Source of the DNA: Sulfobacillus sp.
GTDB lineage: Bacteria > Bacillota > Sulfobacillia > Sulfobacillales > Sulfobacillaceae
NCBI GenBank assembly: GCA_027309085.1
Contig: DAIDDL010000021.1
Coordinates: forward strand, 1-64,000
DNA length: 64,000 nucleotides
Reading direction: 5' to 3'
The translations under genes and the position numbers were made by a program. The first letter of the stretch is position 1, and each line of letters opens with the position of its first letter. The notes under the pieces are model-generated. The model was not told the DNA's origin. It worked only from the letters and a program-made list of their open reading frames with translations, and searched no databases. Positions 32,559 to 40,585 of the stretch are shown piece by piece.

Positions 32559-33059
32559 ACTATTATTTTCCGTGACAACAAGAAACAAGTGGGTCATTAC
32601 ACCACACTTCCCTTTGCCCGCACGCCATCAGGCGTGTGGGTGTTCGGTATTTCGGAATGACGCTGGGCCGCCCAGCGAGACACTATCCATCACCCATGGT
32701 GGCTTGGCCGCCCGAACTCCCCATACCGAGTGGCCAAGGGGTGCAGTTCCACTAAGTCGGCACCTCGGACAACTCGGCGTATCTAACTGGGGGCCGTAAC
32801 GTCCCACCGCCCCGTCGGGCCGGGCTATCCCCTAATCCCGCTAAGGACCGAGGGCTGATGAGAGCCGCGAAGACCACGGCGTGCTCCGGCAACCACACAT
32901 CCAGCCGGCCATGCAGACAATTCTGAAGCCATGGGCCATCGTCCCGCAGACGTTCCCGGGCTATGTTTCATTCCGCCCTTGCCGAAAGGCGCCAGAGCAT
33001 GACGCGTCCTCCAAATTGTGATATTATGACCATAAAAGGACAGTGCCGGGAGGGAACTC
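32559..33059. other. Gene-free, highly structured region
   Basis: About 500 bases lack a supported gene. The left half is dominated by nested hairpins (see the RNA candidate), and the right half holds the likely promoter and ribosome site (GGGAGGG) of the next gene. Confidence 0.6.
32617..32835 (+). ncRNA. Candidate structured RNA, possibly a stand-alone IscB omega RNA (HEARO-like)
   Basis: The segment folds into many strong stems: CCCGCACGCC (32617-32626) with GGCGTGTGGG (32631-32640); CGCTGGG (32661-32667) with CCCAGCG (32671-32677); CTTGGCC (32703-32709) with GGCCAAG (32732-32738); and further GC-rich pairs near 32805-32822. The density of stems, the length of about 200 bases and the conserved-looking sections (ACTAAGTCGGCACCTCGGAC) resemble HEARO/omega RNAs that guide IscB nucleases. 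No IscB gene is next to it. Stand-alone omega RNAs are known from other bacteria. Strand is assumed from the fold and could be reversed. Confidence 0.4.
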
Positions 33060-33674
33060 ATGACGAACGTTGCAGACCGTCAGCAGGTTATCGAGGATTT
33101 GGCTCCGATCCTGCCGCACCTCTATCAATATCTGGAGGCGGCATGCGCGGAGGCGAAGGAATATTTCTTTGTTCATGAGGCTAGCATAGACGGGGCCCTC
33201 GCGTCCCATATTGTCCGATGGAATTTTCTCCGAATGCTCCATGCCGAGGGGGACTTGTTGGGAATTGCCCACATCGAAGAATTAGGGCTGAGCGGCATCT
33301 CATTTTGGGTGCGTGGCTACCATCTTCGTATCTGGAAAGCCGGGGATGAGGAGCCCGGCACTCTGACACGGTTTGCGTCCTCTCCCTCCAAGTCGGCGTT
33401 CTTGGGACAGCAATTGACATTTTGGGAGTGGGATCAGGCGGCGATGGTTGGCAATCTGGTGATACTATGGGAGGTCGACGCGGACTGGCACTTGCACACG
33501 GTGCGGCTGGGCCCACCGCAAGCCGTCGAAGGCCGCTTCGTGTTGCAGTGGCAAGTTGATGTGCCGTGTCCGGTCGGTGCGGTAGGGCATGGCGGGTTGG
33601 AGTCCACGGAGGCGGCCCCGCCGCCCGTGCACTTTGAGTGCGAGGAGTCTGCAATAGACGATGAGCAAGGGTGA
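33060..33674 (+). CDS. Uncharacterised partner of the XRE-ImmA regulator
   Basis: This 204-residue acidic protein follows GGGAGGG and has no recognised motif. It has a helical start (IEDLAPILPHLYQYLEAACA), a strand-rich middle with many Trp, and an acidic tail. Six bases separate it from the XRE-ImmA gene, so the two are probably co-expressed. Pairs of an ImmA-type regulator and an unknown partner often act as toxin-antitoxin or stress-switch modules; that role is inferred from context only. Confidence 0.5.
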   Translation: MTNVADRQQVIEDLAPILPHLYQYLEAACAEAKEYFFVHEASIDGALASHIVRWNFLRMLHAEGDLLGIAHIEELGLSGISFWVRGYHLRIWKAGDEEPGTLTRFASSPSKSAFLGQQLTFWEWDQAAMVGNLVILWEVDADWHLHTVRLGPPQAVEGRFVLQWQVDVPCPVGAVGHGGLESTEAAPPPVHFECEESAIDDEQG

Positions 33675-33680
33675 TAACGC

Positions 33681-34721
33681 GTGATAGGTGATCGCATTCG
33701 ATTGGCACGAGACTTTGAAGGCCTAACGCAAACAGAACTGGCGGCACGTCTGGGCATACAGCAAAGCACCCTGGCGTATTTGGAAAGCGGACGGCACCGC
33801 CCGTCCCCGCCGATTATCACGGCCCTAGCGCGGGTGACCGACTTTCCGGCCCCGTTCTTTTGTGACGTGCCGTTGGATGCGTTTCCGCAAGGCTCATTGG
33901 CCTTTCGCCGCCGGAAACAAACGTCTGCTGCTGAAGTGACTCGGGCCTATACCGTGGCACGCCTCGGCTGGGAGTTGACCATTCGGATGTTGCATCGTGT
34001 CAAGCGGTGGCCCATTCGGGTGCCGATTATGAACGAAGAGGAGCCGGAGGCGGCCGCCGCCGTGACACGCTCAGCACTGGGCGCCTCCCCCGATGAACCG
34101 CTCGGTCACCTGCTCGGGAAAATTGAAAGTTTAGGCGTGGCGGTCTTTGAGATTGATCGGGATCTTCACGATTTGGATGGGTTTTCCTTATGGGCCGGCT
34201 TGCCGACTCCGCGGCCCGTGGTGGTGGTGAATGCGGCAACCCCGGGCGACCGGCAACGTTGGACGTTGGCCCATGAGCTCGGCCATCTCGTGCTGCATGG
34301 CGCAATCCGGGGTCGGGTAGATGAGGTCGAGGCGGACGCAGACGCCTTTGCTGCTGAACTGCTATTACCAGAATCGGTGATGCGCAATGAATTCGTGGCG
34401 CCAGTGACCCTGTCGCATGTGGCAGAGCTGAAGGCCCGGTGGGGCGTTTCGATGGCCGGGCTCATCCGCCGGGCCCATGACTTGGGGATCATTACCGATC
34501 GACGGAAAAAGGATTTGTTTATTCAACTGGGCAAGCATGGCTGGCGCACGGCGGAGCCGGTGCCGATTGCGCGGGAACGGTCACAGACTCTCGAACAATT
34601 GAGCCGTGCGATTTACGGAGCCTCGGCGACGGCGGAGGGGGTGCTCACGCAAGAAGGGTTCCCCCGGAGCCTGGCCGCCGCGCTCATTATGGAATCTCCA
34701 CGGTTGAGGATTGTGCGGTAA
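33681..34721 (+). CDS. XRE helix-turn-helix plus ImmA/IrrE metallopeptidase regulator
   Basis: This 346-residue protein has an XRE helix-turn-helix (RLARDFEGLTQTELAARLGI, then STLAYLESGRHRPS, residues 6-50) and a C-terminal ImmA/IrrE peptidase with WTLAHELGHLVLHG near residue 197. The HExxH and the downstream acidic ADADAFAAELLLPE form the zinc site. Such proteins repress an operon and cleave a repressor on signal. It starts at GTG, eight bases after AAGGGTG. It stands 90 bases before the phospholipase D-ATPase gene and may control it in response to DNA damage or phage. Confidence 0.85.
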   Translation: MIGDRIRLARDFEGLTQTELAARLGIQQSTLAYLESGRHRPSPPIITALARVTDFPAPFFCDVPLDAFPQGSLAFRRRKQTSAAEVTRAYTVARLGWELTIRMLHRVKRWPIRVPIMNEEEPEAAAAVTRSALGASPDEPLGHLLGKIESLGVAVFEIDRDLHDLDGFSLWAGLPTPRPVVVVNAATPGDRQRWTLAHELGHLVLHGAIRGRVDEVEADADAFAAELLLPESVMRNEFVAPVTLSHVAELKARWGVSMAGLIRRAHDLGIITDRRKKDLFIQLGKHGWRTAEPVPIARERSQTLEQLSRAIYGASATAEGVLTQEGFPRSLAAALIMESPRLRIVR

Positions 34722-34814
34722 CGTGCGAGACGGCGCCCGGGCGAGAGTGTGGCTGGGCGAAGCGCCTGCGTGTCGGGGGAGCTTGGACCATCATAATGAA
34801 ATGAGGGACCCGTG

Positions 34815-36812
34815 ATGCCAAAGAAATCATCGCCGCAAGGCACGCTCCCGTTGTTCGCGGAGACGCCGCCCCCCGCCTTAACCGTGGTGCATGCTCGGTT
34901 TACCGCGGAGGCGGCGGAGTCTCTCTCCGATCTGTTTTCCGGGTTTGATACGCTCCAAGCGCTCACGTATTCGTCGAGTGTCCCCTTGATTGCCTCTATT
35001 TTGCCGTGGTTTCGCCATGTCGATATCGTGTTTGGCTACGAACAAATTGTGCCACAAGATGTACGCCAATTAATTGCGCTGCAGCAGGCCGTGGCGGAAC
35101 AATTGCAAGCTCTGATCAGCGAGTTGGCCCCGCGTCAGCAGGCCTTGGCGCAAGCCTTGCGTGAAGGGACCGTTACGTTTCGGACCCTCACCCATCATGT
35201 GTCTCACAAGAAGACGTTTTTGCTGTCGGGCCCGGATCGACCGTCTCGGGTGATTGTCGGGTCGGCTAATTTGTCCACTCCCGGGCTCAGCGGCCGCCAA
35301 TGGGAGAATCTGATTGTCTTTGACGACGATGGCCCCGCCTTTGCGTACTATTACCGAGATTGGCTTCACGCCGTGGACGCCGCGAGCCCCGTGGCCCCGC
35401 AAGTGTTGCTGGGGCAAGAGGCTCTGGATTTAGAAAACGTTCCTGTTATCCGGCAAGTCATTCAGACGCAAAAGATGGTGGTGGTGGATCACAGGGATAG
35501 CCAAGCCATGGAAGCGGAGGCGACTCGCTCCGTGGTCGTGCGGGCCACGGAGTTGACGGCGTCTTATCGCGATTTACCGTTAATGCCCACGGGAAACGGA
35601 CACACGGTGATCGTTCCCCAGATGGTGCACCAGATCGCGGCCGCCTGGCGCGGCCAACGGGCGGCACAGGCCCCGGACTCTCCCCACGTGCCCCAGTTCG
35701 ACGTGAGCTGGACGGGTCCGCCGCGGTGCCGATTCAATGGCCAGGAATGGTCTTTAACCCCGGACGCAGAGGCGGTGCGGCAGGACGTGCCGTGGCTGAC
35801 GCAATATTTCGAGGGATTTAGTCGGTTTATCGGCAATGATCCGGGGGTGCTGCAGCGTCAATATTATGCCCTGTTGAATTGGCTCCTGTTTGCGCCGATC
35901 TTACCGCTATTGCGTGTCCAGGCTATGGCCCAAGGACACCACGGGTATCTCTATCCGATGACGGCCATTGTGTATGGCAAGAGCAACGCCGGCAAAACCG
36001 ATTTTCTCAAAACCGTTTCACGGCTCATGTTTGGCATGGATGTCCTGGTGCCTGCGCTGGAGTTCTCGAAATCCAAATATCGGGGTTGGGCGGAACGGGC
36101 GCAAGCGTTTCCCTTGATAGTGGACGACATTCAAAACCGGCGGTTTCACGACCATGCCATCGAATTGATTAAAAGTACTGATTATTTCCGGACTCTCCCT
36201 GCTCCCTGCATGGTCTTTAGCGCGAATACCGACATTGAGGGCCTGCCCAGTGAGGTAACCAAACGTGCATATGTGGTGCCGATTACTGCGAGCATTCCGG
36301 TTCCTGCGGCGGCCAAGGACCGGTTTACCGCACGCGTGCAAAGCGGTCTCAGTACGGCCCTGTACCGCGCCTACTGTGCCCAGGTGTTGCCTGCTGCCAG
36401 GACACTGGCCGCGGCATGGGATCAGCCCGAGCCGCCTGATCCGTACCAAATGGCGTCGTCTACCGTACTCTATAACCTGATCGGGGAGGCGCTCGATGGC
36501 CACCTCCCGCCTTGGTGTCAGATCCTGACGTTGGATACCTATCTGACCTCGCACGATGAGACCATTCGTGATACGTTGCACCGCTTGTGGACAACGCGGC
36601 CCGATTTGTTTGTGATCCGGCGACCTGCCAATCACCTCATCCTCACAGCCAGTCAGCCCGCTGAATTAAAGACATGGAAGACCAACATTCCTGATTACTT
36701 GATTGTTCAACAAGCGGGCTTGTCCTTGATTTTACACTTGGCGGAAACCGAAACCTTTTTGGGGCGGCGGTTCGTGCGACCGTTCTTGCATCGGGTGTGG
36801 GGGCGACATTGA
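34815..36812 (+). CDS. Phospholipase D-like nuclease fused to a SF3/AAA-like ATPase
   Basis: This 665-residue protein has a single HKD-type site near residues 130-155 (HHVSHKKTFLL, then VGSANLSTPGLSGRQWEN). The second part has a Walker A, VYGKSNAGKTDFLK near residue 389, a Walker B-like LIVDDIQNR near residue 434, and a sensor-like CMVFSANTDIEGLP near residue 470, resembling superfamily 3 or AAA ATPases. A single HKD half-site suggests dimerisation. A nuclease with an ATP-driven motor fits a defence effector that unwinds or translocates DNA before cutting. It has ATG 34815, five bases after AGGGAC; a DinG-like helicase follows. Confidence 0.75.
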   Translation: MPKKSSPQGTLPLFAETPPPALTVVHARFTAEAAESLSDLFSGFDTLQALTYSSSVPLIASILPWFRHVDIVFGYEQIVPQDVRQLIALQQAVAEQLQALISELAPRQQALAQALREGTVTFRTLTHHVSHKKTFLLSGPDRPSRVIVGSANLSTPGLSGRQWENLIVFDDDGPAFAYYYRDWLHAVDAASPVAPQVLLGQEALDLENVPVIRQVIQTQKMVVVDHRDSQAMEAEATRSVVVRATELTASYRDLPLMPTGNGHTVIVPQMVHQIAAAWRGQRAAQAPDSPHVPQFDVSWTGPPRCRFNGQEWSLTPDAEAVRQDVPWLTQYFEGFSRFIGNDPGVLQRQYYALLNWLLFAPILPLLRVQAMAQGHHGYLYPMTAIVYGKSNAGKTDFLKTVSRLMFGMDVLVPALEFSKSKYRGWAERAQAFPLIVDDIQNRRFHDHAIELIKSTDYFRTLPAPCMVFSANTDIEGLPSEVTKRAYVVPITASIPVPAAAKDRFTARVQSGLSTALYRAYCAQVLPAARTLAAAWDQPEPPDPYQMASSTVLYNLIGEALDGHLPPWCQILTLDTYLTSHDETIRDTLHRLWTTRPDLFVIRRPANHLILTASQPAELKTWKTNIPDYLIVQQAGLSLILHLAETETFLGRRFVRPFLHRVWGRH

Positions 36813-36958
36813 GCTCTGACGCTGTTCATCTGCGGGGGAATTCGACGTCGGCGTGGCTCCTGCGAGATCCGGATCTGGCAGGGAAGAATACGGCCAAGAT
36901 CACCGGACGAAGCGGCGAGGAGAGATAGATAGCATTGTCACCTTAAGGGAGGGATAAA

Positions 36959-37138
36959 ATGGGGCAGGCGTATCCGACACGGGTATTAGTGCCTTCAGTG
37001 TCCAAGCAATTCTTCTGGGTAGCGGATGGCCTCGTCCGACATTTTCTATTCGTATCGGGAGCAGCAGGAAAGGTGGATATGGTTGCACAGTGGTCAAAAA
37101 AAACAAGAAAACCCAGCCGAAAAAGAGTTCACCAGTAA
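36959..37138 (+). CDS. Small hypothetical protein overlapping the DinG-like gene
   Basis: AAGGGAGGG five bases before ATG 36959 opens a 59-residue frame: GQAYPTRVLVPSVSKQFFWV is followed by a basic end (KKTRKPSRKRVHQ). It overlaps the first 49 bases of the helicase gene in another frame, so its translation could control entry of ribosomes at the weak GTG of the helicase. It is too short for the usual length cut-off. No match is known. Confidence 0.45.
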   Translation: MGQAYPTRVLVPSVSKQFFWVADGLVRHFLFVSGAAGKVDMVAQWSKKTRKPSRKRVHQ

Positions 37139-39384
37139 CGAAGCCGTCGCGGGATGTCACGCTCATTTTGGATGACAATACGGCCACGTGTAACGTCTGT
37201 GGCAGTCCGTGGATGATCTATGCGGTATGGGCCATCGCCCCAACAGGTGAGCGACAGCAGGAGGGTCAATTTTGTAAGACACACTTGCCGCCTGATGACC
37301 AACCATCCCATGCACGCCGTGCCAGTGGGCGCGCTTCACGCCGTGCCACAGGGACCGTTGCACAAACTGAGGAATGGTTCACAAAAAAGCTACCCTCGCG
37401 CGGCCTCCCACTGCGTCCAGCTCAACAAGACATGGCCTTAGATATTGCGCGTGTCCTCGACATGACGATTCCTAATCGAGCGGTTGCGGTGTTAGCCGAC
37501 GCAGGGGTTGGTGTGGGGAAGAGCTTTGCCTACTTGATTCCCATTCTGTTGCAATCGCGCGGGGTCTACGTTATCTCCACATCGACCTTGGTGCTCCAAA
37601 ATCAGTTGCTGCGCGATATAGACCGTTTGGCACGCTGGATGAGTCACACAGGACGCTCACTGACGGTATCCGTCATGAAAGGCGAAATGCAATATGTCTG
37701 TCGACAACGCCTCCGCGGGCTCATGAAACTCAACGAAACAGATAGCGAGGGACAAGCCTACGGGCACCAATTGGGTCAGCGCCAGACTTTGAGGAACATC
37801 GATAAGGCTCTTGCTCACATACTGGCCCACCCGGCGACATGGAGCCCTTGGGACGCTCAAACGGTGCAAGCCCTCTCCATTCCTGCCGACTTAATTCCCC
37901 GGGTCCGTGTCCAACGTCACGGCGTTCCGTCATCCTCAAGCTGTGCTCATTGCGAATCGAAGGATAGTTGCGGATTTCAAGCCATGCGCCGTGCCGGCCA
38001 TCGCCAAACCCCTGGGATTTTAAACGTTTTGATTGTCAATCATGGCTTGCTGTTGGAAGATCTCGGTCGGCGAGCCGCCCAAGGCAAGGGCCTCTGGGAG
38101 ACGCCCAAAGCCATCGTCATCGATGAAGCGCACGACCTGGACAACAAAGCGCGTGACTATTTCTCCACACGATTAGATTTCCGTGAGGTGGACTCTGTCC
38201 TCCAGACGCTCAGGTCGGTACTCCAACATGTCCCCTCTGGCATGATCCGTGCGGTGTCGCGGGAGGCCCGTGCCACTGCCGCACAGGTGGCCCGCGCATG
38301 GGCATCCGTGGGGGGCATAGGAGACAGAGCCCCATTTCCGACGCGCTCTCAAGATCCCGCCTTTTACCGGGCGCTAGCGAATCTGCAAACCACCCTCGCT
38401 CGGTTTCTCGACCAGGTCCATGTGCAGATGGCCATGGGGGGACGCAGAGACACTCACGCGATTCTCCATGCCGTAGAGACGGTCGAGGGGTGGGCCGCAA
38501 CTTTGCAAGCCGTCAGCCGCCATGATGTCATGACGGCGCTCAGTCTAGAACAGCAGGCCATTACGGCGATCCCCGCGGATCTGTCGCAGGGCCTGCAACG
38601 TTTGTGGAACACGGAGCGTGTCCCTTTGGTATTAACTTCCGCTACCTTGTTGGCCGGGCGCACATTCAAGGAAACGGCCCGTGACTGGGGACTGCATCAC
38701 CATTCCCTCATCAACGTGACGGCCCCGAGTCCCTTTCCGTACTCCACGAGCCTCTTAATTTATGTGCAACCGCAAGGCCGCACGCCTCCAAAAGTCGACG
38801 ACCCGGCCGAACTGGCCTATTACCGCACGTTTTTGTTTCCCACCTTGGCACAATTATTGCACACGTCCCAGGGGCGCGCCCTAATTTTATCAACCAGCCG
38901 TCGCCGGGCGCGAGACATCTGGACGGCCTTGCGGGGTGATTTCGATTTCTCGTTTCCTATATTGTGGCAGGACGAAGCCGATGTCCTCAATCGATTTGCA
39001 GCGGATACGGCTAGTGTTCTCGTGGGTACCGGAAAATTGTTTACGGGCTTGGACGTTCCCGGCGACTCCTTATCCCTGGTAGTGATCGACCGCATCCCCA
39101 ATCCCGTCCCCACGGACCCGCTGTGGCAAGCCAAAAGGGCTCTGGCGCAGCAAGCGGGGCTCACCGCTGCTGAGGCCCGGTGGGCATGGGCGCGCAGCTT
39201 GCTCATTCAAGGGGCTGGTCGGCTGATTCGATCCATGGACGATCGGGGTGTACTCGCCTTGTTGGATCCGAGAGCAGCGAATGACCCCGTGGTGAAGCAA
39301 GCTCTACCAGCTGGTCGGTGGACGACAGAAGTCGGCGACATTGACGACTTTTTCAGCGCAAAGACATATCATTCCCCGGCATGA
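37090..39384 (+). CDS. DinG/XPD-like DNA helicase with iron-sulphur cysteines
   Basis: This 764-residue helicase begins with a basic tail and a small zinc site (CNVCG near residue 36, then QFCKTH). Walker A is VLADAGVGVGKSFAYLIPIL near residue 140. The iron-sulphur cysteines are visible as YVCRQRL (about residue 202), CAHCESKDSC (284-293). Motif II is AIVIDEAHDLD near residue 340; motif VI is IQGAGRLIRSMDD near residue 706. DinG helicases unwind 5'-3', including R-loops. The start GTG at 37090 has a weak site and follows AAAGGTGG. It is the third gene of the phospholipase D-ATPase locus and probably belongs to the same defence system. Confidence 0.85.
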   Translation: MVKKNKKTQPKKSSPVTKPSRDVTLILDDNTATCNVCGSPWMIYAVWAIAPTGERQQEGQFCKTHLPPDDQPSHARRASGRASRRATGTVAQTEEWFTKKLPSRGLPLRPAQQDMALDIARVLDMTIPNRAVAVLADAGVGVGKSFAYLIPILLQSRGVYVISTSTLVLQNQLLRDIDRLARWMSHTGRSLTVSVMKGEMQYVCRQRLRGLMKLNETDSEGQAYGHQLGQRQTLRNIDKALAHILAHPATWSPWDAQTVQALSIPADLIPRVRVQRHGVPSSSSCAHCESKDSCGFQAMRRAGHRQTPGILNVLIVNHGLLLEDLGRRAAQGKGLWETPKAIVIDEAHDLDNKARDYFSTRLDFREVDSVLQTLRSVLQHVPSGMIRAVSREARATAAQVARAWASVGGIGDRAPFPTRSQDPAFYRALANLQTTLARFLDQVHVQMAMGGRRDTHAILHAVETVEGWAATLQAVSRHDVMTALSLEQQAITAIPADLSQGLQRLWNTERVPLVLTSATLLAGRTFKETARDWGLHHHSLINVTAPSPFPYSTSLLIYVQPQGRTPPKVDDPAELAYYRTFLFPTLAQLLHTSQGRALILSTSRRRARDIWTALRGDFDFSFPILWQDEADVLNRFAADTASVLVGTGKLFTGLDVPGDSLSLVVIDRIPNPVPTDPLWQAKRALAQQAGLTAAEARWAWARSLLIQGAGRLIRSMDDRGVLALLDPRAANDPVVKQALPAGRWTTEVGDIDDFFSAKTYHSPA

Positions 39385-39477
39385 ACTAGCTCCAGCTAGC
39401 CTTGCCGGGTTGAGGGCTGCCTAGAGGCGCAAATACTTTACTCACCCAGGGAGTATCAACCGAGGAGATTTAGGTCC

Positions 39478-39597
39478 ATGCATGACCGAATTTCCGCTGG
39501 AAGAGAGAGTCCGATCACCGACTGGACCAAAAAAATACTACAACCGTGCTGTAGACACTTAGAATCGGGTATTGTAAAAAGCAAGGGGCTGGGATGA
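39478..39597 (+). CDS. Short open frame upstream of the AAA-protease operon
   Basis: ATG 39478, ten bases after GAGGAG, opens a 39-residue frame starting MHDRISAGRESPITDWTKKI and ending just before the ribosome site of the AAA gene. It is protein-like in composition and could be a leader peptide or small regulator. Confidence is low because of its length. Confidence 0.3.
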   Translation: MHDRISAGRESPITDWTKKILQPCCRHLESGIVKSKGLG

Positions 39598-39615
39598 CAA
39601 GAGAGGGGGGATAAC

Positions 39616-40584
39616 GTGAATAGTAGTTTGTTAAAAAGATTGTTCAAAACCATTTCAAATGGAGACATGGACTCGATACAGAAGATTGCATGGGCAGTGG
39701 TTGAGGATGAGTCGAAGAAAGGGCACACACAGGTTTCCAAGGAACTCGCTGAGATTCTGGGTAACAGCACAGAGTCACCAAAGAGTTCCGTACTTCCATT
39801 GGCGAGACTTCCAAAGAGCGCTAGAACGCAGATCCCGCTGGCTAATACCATTCCGTTTGAGGAACTGCGATACCATATGGTGCTTCCTGCTCCTGTGGAG
39901 GAGGAATTTACGCGCATTGAACGGGAATACGCCGCTCGCGAGCGGTTGGCTCTACATGGACTAACACCGGCGAGGAAAATTTTACTGTACGGCCCACCCG
40001 GTTGTGGAAAAAGCATGGGGGCCGAGAGGCTAGCGTGGAACGCCGGATTGCAGCTAATCAAGGTTCGCTTTGACGCCATCGTGTCTTCGTATCTAGGAGA
40101 GACGGCAATAAACTTACGTTCCATTTTCGATGCGATTCATCAAACACCCTGTCTGTTCTTTATCGACGAGGCAGATTCACTGGCGAGAACTCGTACGGCA
40201 GTGCAGGAAGTGGGAGAGGTTAAGCGGATCGTTAATACTTTTCTTCAATTATTGGATGAATACAAGGCTCCGGGACTTCTCGTGGCTGCAACAAATCTAG
40301 ATTCTGACCTTGATCCGGCCGTCTGGCGACGGTTTGATGCCGTGATTGAAGTGCCTCGACCTGGACGTTTCGAGATTAAAGGGATTATTGAACAGAGTCT
40401 CGGCGCTATCCCCTATCAATTCGCAAATTGGGAGGCCATAACGGCGCGATGCAACGGTCTTTCCGCTGCCCAAGTGGTGACGTGTTCGCAGCGTGCGGCT
40501 AAACGTATGATCCTTGATGGAGGAAAGTCTCTAACGGAGAACGATCTACTGAATGAAATAGATAAGATTCGGAGGGACAGATAA
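39616..40584 (+). CDS. AAA ATPase partner of a subtilisin-like protease
   Basis: This 322-residue protein has a helical N terminus and one AAA module: Walker A ILLYGPPGCGKSMGAERLAW near residue 117, Walker B CLFFIDEADSLAR near residue 177, sensor-like LLVAATNLDSDLDPAVWRRF near residue 222. It resembles FtsH-like and Bcs1-like AAA modules more than helicases. It starts at GTG after GAGAGGGGGG. The subtilisin-like gene begins two bases after its stop, so the products act together: the ATPase may unfold or deliver proteins to the protease, or sense phage. This AAA-S8 pair is a known pattern in defence islands. Confidence 0.85.
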   Translation: MNSSLLKRLFKTISNGDMDSIQKIAWAVVEDESKKGHTQVSKELAEILGNSTESPKSSVLPLARLPKSARTQIPLANTIPFEELRYHMVLPAPVEEEFTRIEREYAARERLALHGLTPARKILLYGPPGCGKSMGAERLAWNAGLQLIKVRFDAIVSSYLGETAINLRSIFDAIHQTPCLFFIDEADSLARTRTAVQEVGEVKRIVNTFLQLLDEYKAPGLLVAATNLDSDLDPAVWRRFDAVIEVPRPGRFEIKGIIEQSLGAIPYQFANWEAITARCNGLSAAQVVTCSQRAAKRMILDGGKSLTENDLLNEIDKIRRDR

Positions 40585-40585
40585 G

